Of a DNA stretch of 64,000 nucleotides, positions 1-8,287 are shown one piece after another. The position numbers and the translations under genes were made by a program. Source of the stretch: an uncultured Prevotellaceae bacterium (lineage in GTDB: Bacteria > Bacteroidota > Bacteroidia > Bacteroidales > Bacteroidaceae); NCBI GenBank assembly GCA_900318885.1, contig ONMN01000024.1, positions 1 to 64,000 of the forward strand, read 5' to 3'. Each line of letters starts with the position of its first letter. Positions within the stretch are counted from its first letter, which is position 1. A model generated the notes under the pieces. The model had not been told where the DNA came from and made no database searches. It worked only from the letters and a program-made list of their open reading frames with translations.

Positions 1-120
1 GCTGTCCACATACCGCCCTACGAAGATTGCGGGGATAATGCCAATCGAACCTATCAAGTTCAATATACCATGAGGATTCCATTTATATTCCTCTCGTAAT
101 GGTTCCCAAAATTTACTCAT
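1..120 (-). CDS. Start of an unrecognised gene (cut by window edge)
   Basis: A forty-codon open frame runs leftward from an ATG at 118-120 off the window edge. It starts MSKFWEPLREEYKWNPHGI and continues with a hydrophobic stretch (LIGSIGIIPAIFVG). It lies 18 bp downstream of the hipA stop on the same strand, so it may be cotranscribed with the hipBA pair. The upstream bases (ATAAAAGAAAATG) are A-rich, as expected for a Bacteroidota start. I do not recognise the family; the visible part could be the N-terminus of a small membrane-associated protein. Confidence 0.55.
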   Translation of the reverse strand, partial: MSKFWEPLREEYKWNPHGILNLIGSIGIIPAIFVGRYVDS

Positions 121-138
121 TTTCTTTTATTGTTTTTA

Positions 139-1260
139 TTATTTAATGCGATGAAGTAGGAGATCACTACAATTCGACTCCACTTCTTCGAAAATCTCAC
201 GACAGCGTTGCTCCTTCATCTTGATTTTAGTGCCGACGGCTAACATGTCTGCTATAGTAGGATTACCAGTTCCGTTAACAGATGTGGCATGTTCGCCATT
301 ATAACCTTCAGTACAGAGCGTGAGGTCGTAAGCTGGGGCTAGATGCCAGACATAACGTCCAGCTGATTCTTCGCAAACGTAGAAGCTGAAGTTTTTGCAA
401 TGATCGTCCTTATTCTCTGTCAGATAGTTGAATACCATACGGCGGAACATTTCTTCCACTTCCCGTGCATTTTGGGTGAGATAACCTGTCAGCGCGAGCA
501 GGTTGCTATAGTCAAGGACGGGATTCGCCAGTGACAGACAAAGCAGACCTCCTGCTGTAGCCGTATGAATCCGCTGTCCATTATCATCAATATCAAAACG
601 GCGTGAAGCGAAGTAGCGATCGTTCATCAGTTTGAAGTCTGGCACACAGATGCCACATTTTCGTGCAGTCTCATTATAGTGGTATTCTTGCTGGCCAATG
701 TCCTCAGGGTCGTATGTGTGACGGAACTTTACCAACCAATGGCCTTCTTCATCGTGAAAGATGGCCTTGGGACGCGCTCCGCCGCTATTACCACTATTGT
801 ACAACAGAAGTCCGGCATCCGAATCCTGCCTTTCCTTCAAAACTTCAAGCGCTTTCTGCTGAAGCAAATCCAAATCATTGATGGCTGTACCTTGCTGAAT
901 AATTGTCTCAGGATGATAAGTCAATGCACCCATACCTCCTGATCCTACAAGGCTTAGCCTGTCTAATGAAGAAAGGTTTGAGTCATTGATTCCCTCACGC
1001 ATCAAGGCTTTATGGAGCAGATAGCGTCCATAGCCGTCAGGCAGACTATCCTCAAAAATACCGAAATTGCCAAAGAAAGGGCTTGGTTTGGCAATGAACA
1101 GCCCTTGCCGTAGCGGAAGCTCAAGTGGTGAAATGCTGAAACCATCCACCAGCCAAGTCTTATCGTACTCAAAAGCACAAAACTTGTCATCAGGTGTCAG
1201 TGACAATGTACCAACAATCCGGTCGTGGTATTTTACATTGAGGCTGTCTATTGTTTTCAT
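139..1260 (-). CDS. hipA: HipA-type serine/threonine kinase toxin
   Basis: A 373-aa protein of the HipA family, protein kinases whose E. coli member phosphorylates glutamyl-tRNA synthetase and induces growth arrest. The N-terminal HipA subdomain is fused to the kinase domain in one chain (DSLPDGYG at about 71-78), unlike the split HipBST systems. The Gly-rich loop reads SGNSGGARPK (156-165). The catalytic loop is NKDDHCKN (283-290) and the metal-binding segment is APAYDLT (308-314), so the kinase looks intact. It overlaps the upstream HTH gene by 4 bp (ATGA), so translation is probably coupled. Family assignment is firm; the target is unknown. Confidence 0.93.
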   Translation of the reverse strand: MKTIDSLNVKYHDRIVGTLSLTPDDKFCAFEYDKTWLVDGFSISPLELPLRQGLFIAKPSPFFGNFGIFEDSLPDGYGRYLLHKALMREGINDSNLSSLDRLSLVGSGGMGALTYHPETIIQQGTAINDLDLLQQKALEVLKERQDSDAGLLLYNSGNSGGARPKAIFHDEEGHWLVKFRHTYDPEDIGQQEYHYNETARKCGICVPDFKLMNDRYFASRRFDIDDNGQRIHTATAGGLLCLSLANPVLDYSNLLALTGYLTQNAREVEEMFRRMVFNYLTENKDDHCKNFSFYVCEESAGRYVWHLAPAYDLTLCTEGYNGEHATSVNGTGNPTIADMLAVGTKIKMKEQRCREIFEEVESNCSDLLLHRIK

Positions 1261-1604
1261 TGCTTCTTGTACGCTTTCTTCTTATTGGTATTTTTACGTA
1301 TCTGCGTCAGTTCTTCCATTGTAGCGTATTTGGGAGCTGCAAACAGATTCTTGATTTCAGAAGTATAGCCCAAAGCCATTGCGAGCGCTATCAGGTTCTT
1401 CAACGAAATTAGTCCTTTTTGCTCAAACCTGACAATATTGCTGACCGCAATATTTGCTGCCTGTGCCACTTCCTCACGTGTCAGATTCTTCTCTATCCGC
1501 CTGCGTCTGAAGTCCTCACGTAACTTATCAGCTATATCATCAATTGATTCTAGCGTATAATTATCAAGAACTGATAACATATTATCTGTATCTACCCTGT
1601 TCAT
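1257..1604 (-). CDS. hipB: HipB-like XRE-family antitoxin
   Basis: A 115-aa protein with a helix-turn-helix of the Cro/C1 (XRE) type at about residues 35-90 (RIEKNLTREEVAQAANIAVS is the first part). A Lys-rich C-terminus follows (KNTNKKKAYKKQ). It lies immediately upstream of hipA with a 4-bp overlap, the usual antitoxin-then-toxin order. By family precedent it should neutralise HipA and repress its own promoter. The gene starts about 30 nt downstream of a good Bacteroidota promoter. Family and pairing are clear; DNA-binding specificity is not established. Confidence 0.9.
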   Translation of the reverse strand: MNRVDTDNMLSVLDNYTLESIDDIADKLREDFRRRRIEKNLTREEVAQAANIAVSNIVRFEQKGLISLKNLIALAMALGYTSEIKNLFAAPKYATMEELTQIRKNTNKKKAYKKQ

Positions 1605-1632
1605 CCTACTAACTAACTAGATATTATCAGTT

Positions 1633-1665
1633 GCAAAGGTACGAATATTTCCTGAAACCACCAAA
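1633..1665 (-). promoter_or_regulatory. hipBA promoter
   Basis: On the minus strand a -7 box TACCTTTG (1634-1641) is preceded by TTTG (1662-1665) at 20 bp, matching the Bacteroidota sigma-ABfr consensus. It ends about 29 nt upstream of the hipB start and just downstream of the stop of the beta-barrel gene at 1677. Confidence 0.7.
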
Positions 1666-1676
1666 CAAAATGCTAT

Positions 1677-4547
1677 TTATTTCTTTTTTGGTGTCACGCT
1701 GAATCGGTAGGACAGGGAGAGGAGAACGTAACGACGCATGTTGTTGGTCCAATATTCCGTGCGGCCCTGTGCATTGACGTAGTATTGCCATTGCGACACC
1801 TGACCGAGCAGGTCATAGCCCTTCAGTTTGGCCACCCAGCGGCCTTGATGCCACGACTTGGTGAGTGTGGCGTCCCAATAGAGACGATTGTCGTTCATGT
1901 CGGCATCAGCATAGCCGCGACGCGAGTGCATCTGTAGGTCGGTGTCGATGGTGAAGTTCCAAGGCAGTTTGTAGTTGGCGTTGATGCCGTAGGAGAAGTC
2001 GTAGACGTCGGTGGGTAATTCAGTAACCTCGATATTACGATGAACATGCTGCCAGGCCATGTCGCCCTTCAGCGTGAAGCTGAGTTTCTCTTTCTGGAAA
2101 CGTAGGTTGGGGGCATAGGAAAGACGGGTGGTGCTGACGAGGTTGCGCTGGGGCTCCGTATATCCTGTGACGGATGCCATATCCGTGGTTTGTCCGTAGC
2201 TGACATTGAGACTGTTGCTGAAGTGCCAGAATTTCTTCTTGTCCAAGGCGCGGCTGAATTCCACATAGCTGTTCATATTCCAGTTGCCGTTGACGTTCTC
2301 CGACCAGGTGGTGCGAACGCCCGTCACCGGGTTGTAGGTGTAGGCGGTGGTGATGGCGTTGTGCGACAGGTTCGCGTTCAACGAGACGGCGAAGTTCTGG
2401 TCGATGCTGTCCTTTCGGGCGGAATAGCGCGTGTTGAACCACCAGTAGGTCTGCGGCTTCAGGTCGGGGTTTCCCTTGCGGATATACAACGGATTGCTGG
2501 TCGTGGTGATGTCGACGAGCTGGCCAATGCTGGGTGTCGTAATGCTGTTCTGGGCGTAGATCATGAACGTCTTACGATATTTGTCGAAGCTGGTGTAGTA
2601 TTGCCCATAAATCTTCCAGTCGTTGTAGTTGCGGTTCATAGTGGTGTTCAGCACGTCGCTGTTGTAACTCATGTGCTTGCGACGGAAATTGCGGTCAATC
2701 ATGAGATGGAGATACTGGTAACCCTCGTTCTCCTTCGACTTGCTATAACCGAAGGTGCCGCCGACGTTGTAGGTGTTGATACGCTCACCCTGTTCCGACG
2801 AGTTAGGGGCGTCGAAGGCCATGGCCAGCGAATCGGCCGTTACGGGTAGCATACCCATGTCGTGCGGTCCATTCACCGCCCAGTTGGGACCCAGCCAGTC
2901 CAGTCGGTAGTTATTGTTGCTGTTGTCGCTGTATTGGTAGGTTGCACCCACCCTCGGACTGAGGGAGAAGTGTTCCGTCAGTTGCAGGCGGTAGTCGAAC
3001 TGACCGCTGATGTTGTAGTTCGTCGACGGACCGTTGCCATACTGGTTACGCTGGTCGACGGTGCCTGTATTAAATAAGGTATAGCGGTTCTGCGAGAAGT
3101 TCTCGTTATCCCACTGACGGCCTAGATAGCCGCTCATCTGGAACTCCAGCTGGTCGCCCCAGGGCAGTTTCACGTCGATAAGGTTGGTCATGTTCATGTT
3201 CAAGCGGTTCGACTTGTTCTGATTGCGGCTCACGGTGTGGTTCACGCTGTCTTTGAGAAACTGGTCGTTGGCAGTCAGCGACCAGCTGTTGCCGTTGCTG
3301 TCGCTGTGGCTATAGTCCATGTTGAACCATGAGTAGACGTAAATGGGCTTGCGGATATAGAACGTATTGCGGAAGTTCAGGTCGAAGGGACGGTTGTTGT
3401 TCATCGATTCCGATTTGCTGAAGGTGCTGGCTCCCGCCAGATAGTTCTCGCTCTCACTCTTGTTTTCGGAATGTACGTCCTGCCATTGCAGTTTGAATTC
3501 TACATCTTCGGTGACGCGTTCTTCGGGGGCATGCCACGACCACAGGCCGCCGATGCTCTTCACGTCGCGGTCTCCCGAGGCCTGCGTGCGGTCCCGTTCA
3601 TTACCCTCGCGGTCGTAGTCGATGTATTCGTTCAGATTGTTCATACCACCGAACAGCACGGCACGGGTGCGGTCTGTGAATCGCATGCCGAAACCTTTCG
3701 TCTTATATCGCTTGTCGGTGCCATAGCCCGCCTCCAGCTGTGCCGATCCGCCCACGGTATATTCCTTTTTCAGTTGCACGTCCATTGTGAATTCCTTTTC
3801 TTCTTCGTCGCGGCCCAGAAATTCGCTTTTGGGTGTGCGCTTGTTGAACACTTGGACGTTCTTCACCGTATAGTATGGTAGGTTTTCGAGCATCATCTTG
3901 TTCTTTCCCTTGAAGAAGTCGGCACCGTTCAGCGTCAGATTCTCCACCTTCTTGCCGTTGACGTATATCTCTCCATTCTCCTTCAGCTCTACACCCGGCA
4001 ACTGCTTGATGAGTCCGTCGAGCATGGAGCCCTCAGGAATGTTGAAGGCATCGGCATTGAAAACGATGGTGTCGCCCTTGTACACCATTTTTACTTTTGT
4101 GGCCTTAATCACCACTTCGTCCAGTTCGCCGCCGTCCTTGTCGTAGACGCGCTGGGTGCGTTTCATGCGGATGGCAGGAACTTCGAAACCGCGATTGCGG
4201 GCAATATGCTTGATTTCATAGTTCTTATAGGTAGTCTCGTAGTCGGGGTGTGTGGCTTTGATGATATATTTGGCGGGTTTGGCGGGCACCTCAATGCTCC
4301 AGCCCGTTGACGTAAAACCCTGCCAGCTGTCTTTGAATACCTGTGCGGAATCGGCAAATGTCGAGTCGGGCTTGAGTAGCACTACCTTTACGTCGGGGAT
4401 ATGCGAGCGGGTAAATGAGTCCGACAAGTAGCCGTACAGGTAAATCTTCTTTTCTTTCTTTACCTTCACTGAGTCCTGCTGTTGGGTCTGTGCATGAGCA
4501 CCCACAGCGACGAGGGCAAGGAGCAAGGTGATGATATACTGTTTCAT
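1677..4547 (-). CDS. Outer-membrane beta-barrel protein (TonB-receptor-like)
   Basis: A 956-aa protein with a Sec signal peptide (cut after about AHAQ, residue 20). A carboxypeptidase-regulatory-like beta-sandwich follows (about 35-125), then a plug-like segment (about 145-235, with GSMLDGLIKQLPGVELKENG), then a long beta-barrel rich in alternating aromatic strands ending in YRFSVTPKKK. This matches the Bacteroidota beta-barrel family resembling TonB receptors (OMP_b-brl_3 type). No SusD partner is adjacent, so a polysaccharide-utilisation role is not supported. It is last in a run with the BlaI-like and small secreted genes upstream. The substrate is unknown. Confidence 0.85.
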   Translation of the reverse strand: MKQYIITLLLALVAVGAHAQTQQQDSVKVKKEKKIYLYGYLSDSFTRSHIPDVKVVLLKPDSTFADSAQVFKDSWQGFTSTGWSIEVPAKPAKYIIKATHPDYETTYKNYEIKHIARNRGFEVPAIRMKRTQRVYDKDGGELDEVVIKATKVKMVYKGDTIVFNADAFNIPEGSMLDGLIKQLPGVELKENGEIYVNGKKVENLTLNGADFFKGKNKMMLENLPYYTVKNVQVFNKRTPKSEFLGRDEEEKEFTMDVQLKKEYTVGGSAQLEAGYGTDKRYKTKGFGMRFTDRTRAVLFGGMNNLNEYIDYDREGNERDRTQASGDRDVKSIGGLWSWHAPEERVTEDVEFKLQWQDVHSENKSESENYLAGASTFSKSESMNNNRPFDLNFRNTFYIRKPIYVYSWFNMDYSHSDSNGNSWSLTANDQFLKDSVNHTVSRNQNKSNRLNMNMTNLIDVKLPWGDQLEFQMSGYLGRQWDNENFSQNRYTLFNTGTVDQRNQYGNGPSTNYNISGQFDYRLQLTEHFSLSPRVGATYQYSDNSNNNYRLDWLGPNWAVNGPHDMGMLPVTADSLAMAFDAPNSSEQGERINTYNVGGTFGYSKSKENEGYQYLHLMIDRNFRRKHMSYNSDVLNTTMNRNYNDWKIYGQYYTSFDKYRKTFMIYAQNSITTPSIGQLVDITTTSNPLYIRKGNPDLKPQTYWWFNTRYSARKDSIDQNFAVSLNANLSHNAITTAYTYNPVTGVRTTWSENVNGNWNMNSYVEFSRALDKKKFWHFSNSLNVSYGQTTDMASVTGYTEPQRNLVSTTRLSYAPNLRFQKEKLSFTLKGDMAWQHVHRNIEVTELPTDVYDFSYGINANYKLPWNFTIDTDLQMHSRRGYADADMNDNRLYWDATLTKSWHQGRWVAKLKGYDLLGQVSQWQYYVNAQGRTEYWTNNMRRYVLLSLSYRFSVTPKKK

Positions 4548-4565
4548 TCCGTTATTTGATATGTT

Positions 4566-5042
4566 TCAATAATTATCTAATATCTGTTGAAGTTGTTCGC
4601 GCTGGCGTTGCTTCTTCGACTTATGCTTGGGGAAGATTTTTTGAACAACCCATGCGACGATGCTCAGAGGATTGACGCCAACCATCATGGCACCGCCCTT
4701 CTGCTCTTTGCGTTGTTCTTCGAGCCAATGACTCTGATAGGCCAGCCGCATATCGGTACGTAAGGCAGGAGTCATGATGGTCACTGAGACTGGCGAATGC
4801 TTAGGTTTCAGCTTTTGCGGATCAACGACAGGCAACTGCGGGGGCAACGGCTGCAGCTTAGAACTGTCATGGACTATATCCCTCTGTGGTTCGTTACGCA
4901 GCCACTCCTCATAGTCGTGCCTCACAGAGTCTGGCAGATGAATAGACTTCCTGTCATTGTCATTGGTCTGAGCCCATCCTGCCGTGCTAACGCACCAAAG
5001 GCATAGCGTAAAGAAGAATGCTGATAAATCAAAATCTTCCAT
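4566..5042 (-). CDS. Small secreted protein, unknown function
   Basis: A 158-aa protein with an N-terminal hydrophobic segment ending STAGWAQ, which looks like a Sec signal. The rest is polar with a Pro-rich patch (QPLPPQLPVVDPQKLKPK, about 60-80), a weakly hydrophobic stretch (VGVNPLSIVAWVVQKIF) and a basic tail (PKHKSKKQRQRE). It lies 9 bp after the BlaI-like stop, in the same frame, and 18 bp before the beta-barrel gene, so the three look like one operon. I do not recognise the family. Confidence 0.75.
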   Translation of the reverse strand: MEDFDLSAFFFTLCLWCVSTAGWAQTNDNDRKSIHLPDSVRHDYEEWLRNEPQRDIVHDSSKLQPLPPQLPVVDPQKLKPKHSPVSVTIMTPALRTDMRLAYQSHWLEEQRKEQKGGAMMVGVNPLSIVAWVVQKIFPKHKSKKQRQREQLQQILDNY

Positions 5043-5051
5043 GAATATTTC

Positions 5052-5303
5052 TCAATTATCTATTTCACGAAGGTACTTTTCTTTAGTAATCAGCGGTGTG
5101 TAGATGTATTGTTTGCCCTGCCCGTTCTTATGCTCCACGAACCCCTTGTATGTCAGCACCTTCAGAAATGTGGCAATGGTTGTGTAGGCCGGTTTCGGTT
5201 CAGGATAGTGTTCCAGAATATCGTTGACGCTGGCACCGCGCTGCATCTCCCAAAGGACGTTCATTACTAGCATCTCGCTCTTGGTTAGTGTCTGCTGTTT
5301 CAT
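5052..5303 (-). CDS. BlaI/MecI-family repressor, short form
   Basis: An 83-aa protein with the winged-helix domain of BlaI/MecI/CopY repressors: LTKSEMLVMNVLWEMQRGAS and AYTTIATFLKVLTYKGFV. The family is usually about 120-130 aa with a C-terminal dimerisation and cleavage region. Here the frame stops right after the wing (KEKYLREIDN) and that region is absent. No BlaR1-type M56 sensor peptidase lies next to it; instead a small secreted protein and a beta-barrel follow. It may dimerise differently or be a decayed copy. Family assignment is good; function as a repressor is uncertain. Confidence 0.82.
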   Translation of the reverse strand: MKQQTLTKSEMLVMNVLWEMQRGASVNDILEHYPEPKPAYTTIATFLKVLTYKGFVEHKNGQGKQYIYTPLITKEKYLREIDN

Positions 5304-5328
5304 ACTTTGTCTTTTCCGTTTTTGGCGG

Positions 5329-5336
5329 CAAAAGTA
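5329..5336 (-). promoter_or_regulatory. -7 box upstream of the BlaI-like operon
   Basis: The minus strand reads TACTTTTG at 5336-5329, a TAnnTTTG match about 25 bp upstream of the start. No convincing -33 element is seen at the right distance, as may happen for a regulated promoter. Confidence 0.5.
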
Positions 5337-5476
5337 GTAAGATTTTGAAAATCCGATGTCTCAGTAATCACAAATAATGCTAAATATCCTTTTCTTTAAC
5401 TTTCATTTTTAGTAATTCCGTGAGCGTTATTAGTTATTAACTACTTTGCTTTAGGGAAACCTGCATATATAGCAAG

Positions 5477-5506
5477 GACATGGGGCGCATCGCTGCGTCC
5501 CCTGTC
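5477..5506. terminator. GC-rich hairpin downstream of the ECF operon
   Basis: The arms GACATGGGGCGCA and TGCGTCCCCTGTC pair over about 12 bp with small bulges and a 4-nt loop. It lies about 50 nt past the end of the secreted-protein gene (5557). There is no clear U-run on either strand, so terminator function is uncertain. I see nothing else in the 5304-5556 gap beyond this and the promoter box. Confidence 0.4.
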
Positions 5507-5556
5507 TTTCCCGCGGTTGAATCAATATCTGTCATATTTAGTAATAATAGTCTTGA

Positions 5557-6729
5557 TTATTCTACGACGACGCGTGGATGATAGTCAAAGAGGTGCTGGT
5601 TAGCACGTAACATATCAATGCTAAGGTTATGGAGCACGCTTCCTTTCCAGTTTGCACCCCAGGCGTTGAAAGGTTCACTCTCTGGTACGACATAGGTGAA
5701 GGTTTTCACATCCAAGGGTATGGGGTCGAACACTTTCAGATAGGCAATATAGTCGCCGGCATTACCTTCCATAAAGAAGATCTCGTTCTGTGGGACGCCC
5801 TGCACTTCGCGGAGCTTGTACTGCCGGCCGGCATCGTCGAGCAACACGTCGGCCTTGTCATTCCCCCAACCGAATCCCCAGTACTCGCGTGTCCAGTTCT
5901 GTTCGCAGGCAATAGCCAGATAGGTAGCCTCAGGGGTTAGCCATACAGCCATCGTACCGTCCAGCACCGGTTTAATGAGGTGGGCATCAGTCAGGACCTT
6001 CCAGGTATTCCAGTTCTGCTTGTCGTAGGGCTTGTCCTCGCTGAGGTGTGCCTTCAGCAGACGGGGCTGGTGGAACTCTGGCTTGGAGTCGTAGGCAAAG
6101 CCGTGGCCAGTCCATCCACCTTTGTCCTGTTGTATGAGACTCACTTTGTTGCCCACCAAATACCAGTTGGGAATGCCAAAGACTATCACATCCTTCGTGC
6201 TTTCCGGCAGTGGCGGGAAGAATATTTTCAGGTCAATCACATCACCCTTTTTCGCTTTTACACTGAAGTGCTTGCGGAAAGTGTCCGGTTCTGTGCGACG
6301 TATGCGATACTGTGTACCCGTCTCAAAGTCCACAAGGCAAGTCTCCTCTGATGTCAGCCAAAGGTGTGTCACTTCGTCTGCGGGCATACGGAAGTAGCAG
6401 TGCATTACTGTCTCACCACCCTCAGCTGTCAGTCGCCAACTCATGGGCATATAAGGCTGATCGTCAAGTGACATATTGGCAACCTCAGGGAAGAGCTGCT
6501 GATAGTCTTTGACTACTGTCACGTTCTTGGCTTCGCAGTTGTCCTTGATCCAGTCGTTGTTCGTGGAGTGCCAGACAGCAGAGGTCTTTTTAGTCTTTTT
6601 ATCCGTGGTAATCTCTGGACGTGGAACGAAAACACCAGTACTGGAAGCCAGTACTCTGATATTTTGCTCTTGTGCCTGCATCATGAGACAGGTGATAGCC
6701 ATGAGGCTAAGGGTTACGATACGTTTCAT
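5557..6729 (-). CDS. Secreted protein in ECF operon, unknown function
   Basis: A 390-aa protein with a signal peptide (MKRIVTLSLMAITCLMMQAQ). The mature part looks like two beta-rich halves; it is rich in Trp and aromatics (GWTGHGFAYDSKPEFH, REYWGFGWGNDKADVLLDD) and has no recognisable catalytic motif. It is the third gene of an ECF sigma / anti-sigma-like / secreted-protein set, with a 4-bp ATGA overlap with the gene before it, so it is probably the downstream output or a partner of that regulatory pair. I do not recognise the family. Confidence 0.8.
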   Translation of the reverse strand: MKRIVTLSLMAITCLMMQAQEQNIRVLASSTGVFVPRPEITTDKKTKKTSAVWHSTNNDWIKDNCEAKNVTVVKDYQQLFPEVANMSLDDQPYMPMSWRLTAEGGETVMHCYFRMPADEVTHLWLTSEETCLVDFETGTQYRIRRTEPDTFRKHFSVKAKKGDVIDLKIFFPPLPESTKDVIVFGIPNWYLVGNKVSLIQQDKGGWTGHGFAYDSKPEFHQPRLLKAHLSEDKPYDKQNWNTWKVLTDAHLIKPVLDGTMAVWLTPEATYLAIACEQNWTREYWGFGWGNDKADVLLDDAGRQYKLREVQGVPQNEIFFMEGNAGDYIAYLKVFDPIPLDVKTFTYVVPESEPFNAWGANWKGSVLHNLSIDMLRANQHLFDYHPRVVVE

Positions 6730-7670
6730 ATCTTTTTGGTTTTAATGTTAATACTATTTTGATACATGAGCTCATTTCTATATTCTTGGTAACAGGCAGA
6801 CGACTCTTTGGCGCCCAAAGGAGCATGCGTGCCGTAGAGAAGAATCTTGCCGTTCACACGCTCTGCAATCCAGCGATACTGCAATTGCTTGCGTAAGTCC
6901 TTCAACTCGAAGAAAAATTGCTGGTGCGAGAAGTTCAGCAGATAGCCTGGCGTTTTGGAGTCGTACCAGCAGGCCACTTGCAACAAGCGTCCAAAGACAT
7001 CGATTTCGTCGTTGTCGGGGAATACATAGACCGCACTCACCATGCTGCTGTCGTTAGCGGCAGAACAGTTCAACTCGCCCTCATTCACCTTGTTGTATGC
7101 GGCCAGCTTCGCAATGAACTCGTCTATGCGAGCCGGGTCTTGGTACGGAATGGTGTCCTTCGTCAAGTCGTTGGAGGCGTAGTGGAGGTTCGGGTCTTGG
7201 GAGGCGGATATTTTTCCGTAGGGAGCGGAATCTTTTTCCGCAGGGAGCGGACTCTCAGTCCGTGGCGTACGGACAGGAGCCGCGATAGTATGCCCAGAAT
7301 CCGTCTGAGGCGTCGAGGGCTTTGGAGTAGGCTCGGGAGTGGGCTCTGACGTTACCTTAGCTAACGGAGCCTGTTGCTTTAGGTAACGTGCCGTGTTACC
7401 TAAGGTAACGTCGCTTGTTACTACTGGCTCTTCAAAGTGGTAGTGTAAGCCTACACCTATTATTAATAAGAAACAGGCAGCAGCGGCCACCCGGCGCCAA
7501 AGCGTGCGCTGTTTGCTTTCAGCTGTTTTAGAGCTGGGAACACGCTGTTCGCTGACGATGCGGTCGAACTTCGCCGTTTCGTCCTCCGCGAGCCAGGCGT
7601 CCAAGTCGTATTCGCGCTTGGGCATTTCGGCCAGCAACTGGTCCAGTTTCTTTTCCATATCTTCGTTCAT
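6726..7670 (-). CDS. Probable anti-sigma factor, single-pass membrane protein
   Basis: A 314-aa protein. The N-terminal 60 residues are cytoplasmic-like (MNEDMEKKLDQLLAEMPKRE), then one membrane helix at about 61-78 (VAAAACFLLIIGVGLHYHF), a Pro/Thr-rich linker (about 105-125, SEPTPEPTPKPSTPQTD) and an extracytoplasmic domain. Position and topology directly after an ECF sigma gene (4-bp overlap) fit an anti-sigma factor, though no zinc-binding ZAS motif is visible. The linker-coding DNA carries a 22-bp tandem duplication and nested palindromes. Confidence 0.7.
   Translation of the reverse strand: MNEDMEKKLDQLLAEMPKREYDLDAWLAEDETAKFDRIVSEQRVPSSKTAESKQRTLWRRVAAAACFLLIIGVGLHYHFEEPVVTSDVTLGNTARYLKQQAPLAKVTSEPTPEPTPKPSTPQTDSGHTIAAPVRTPRTESPLPAEKDSAPYGKISASQDPNLHYASNDLTKDTIPYQDPARIDEFIAKLAAYNKVNEGELNCSAANDSSMVSAVYVFPDNDEIDVFGRLLQVACWYDSKTPGYLLNFSHQQFFFELKDLRKQLQYRWIAERVNGKILLYGTHAPLGAKESSACYQEYRNELMYQNSINIKTKKI
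7211..7254. repeat. 22-bp tandem duplication inside the anti-sigma-like gene
   Basis: Two near-identical 22-bp units lie head to tail at 7211-7232 and 7233-7254. The plus strand begins TTTTTCCGTAGGGAGCGGA in the first, and two positions differ in the second. The unit is not a multiple of three, so the copies encode different residues. It falls in the extracytoplasmic linker. Confidence 0.8.
7348..7412. repeat. Nested GTTACCT palindromes within a coding region
   Basis: GACGTTACCTTAG (7348-7360) is the exact reverse complement of CTAAGGTAACGTC (7400-7412). Between them TTAGGTAAC (7379-7387) pairs with GTTACCTAA (7395-7403). The segment 7395-7409 is itself palindromic around one central base. 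They could form RNA stems or be protein sites, or be chance in a low-constraint linker. Confidence 0.7.
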
Positions 7671-8164
7671 AGGATACCTTTTCGTTTGAGTTGTTCTACT
7701 ATTTTACTTCGCGCTACGCTTACCACGTGACTGACCGAGCGAGGCAACAGCCCTGTGACGGCAGCGATCTGCGGTATGTCCATTCCCATTTCCTGACGCA
7801 TCCGGAAGAGTTGCTGCTCCTGGGGCGAGAGTGTGCGGATGGCCGCTTGCAGGAGTCGTTGGTTGTCGTCGTCAGCCATTGGCAGTCCTTCGTCCGACAA
7901 TATCCTGCTGCTTTCTTCTATGCTCATCATGCCGTGTTTCTGGCGTCGTCGCCATTCGCTCACGCAGACGTTTTTCGTCATTCGGATGAGTAGTGCCTCG
8001 GCATAGTCCTCGTCGTTCACCCTTTCGCGCAGCAACCAGAGACGGAGAAGTGCCTCCTGAACGGCATCGGCAGCCTGTTCGTCGTTTCGGAAGAACGTGC
8101 CCCCCAGCTTCACTAACCTAGGGCGCATCCGCTGCGCAATCTCTTCGTACTCTATGGTTGTCAT
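7667..8164 (-). CDS. ECF-family RNA polymerase sigma factor
   Basis: About 165 aa from the preferred start (MTTIEYEEIAQRM); an ATG 10 codons upstream at 8194 would add MVGAFAFIGC, which looks non-coding. Region 2 is seen at about 25-55 (DEQAADAVQEALLRLWLLRE) and region 4 at about 105-155 (LSPQEQQLFRMRQE, then a helix-turn-helix with PQIAAVTGLLPRSVSHVVS). There is no sigma region 3, as expected of ECF factors. It overlaps the anti-sigma-like gene by 4 bp. Such sets in Bacteroidota usually respond to cell-surface signals; the signal here is unknown. Confidence 0.9.
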   Translation of the reverse strand: MTTIEYEEIAQRMRPRLVKLGGTFFRNDEQAADAVQEALLRLWLLRERVNDEDYAEALLIRMTKNVCVSEWRRRQKHGMMSIEESSRILSDEGLPMADDDNQRLLQAAIRTLSPQEQQLFRMRQEMGMDIPQIAAVTGLLPRSVSHVVSVARSKIVEQLKRKGIL

Positions 8165-8287
8165 ACACCCTATAAACGCAAAAGCCCCCACCATGTTGAA
8201 AGCGGGTACCCCATTTTAACAGTTTTTATTATTTCAAGACTTTACGGCCATTGTTGATATTTCTTTTGTTTTGCTCTCGACTTTCCG

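Noticed and set aside
2190-2849. A 219-codon plus-strand open frame opposite the beta-barrel gene
   Set aside because: It is antisense to a well-supported outer-membrane protein and its translation is low-complexity (Val/Gly-rich); a shadow frame.
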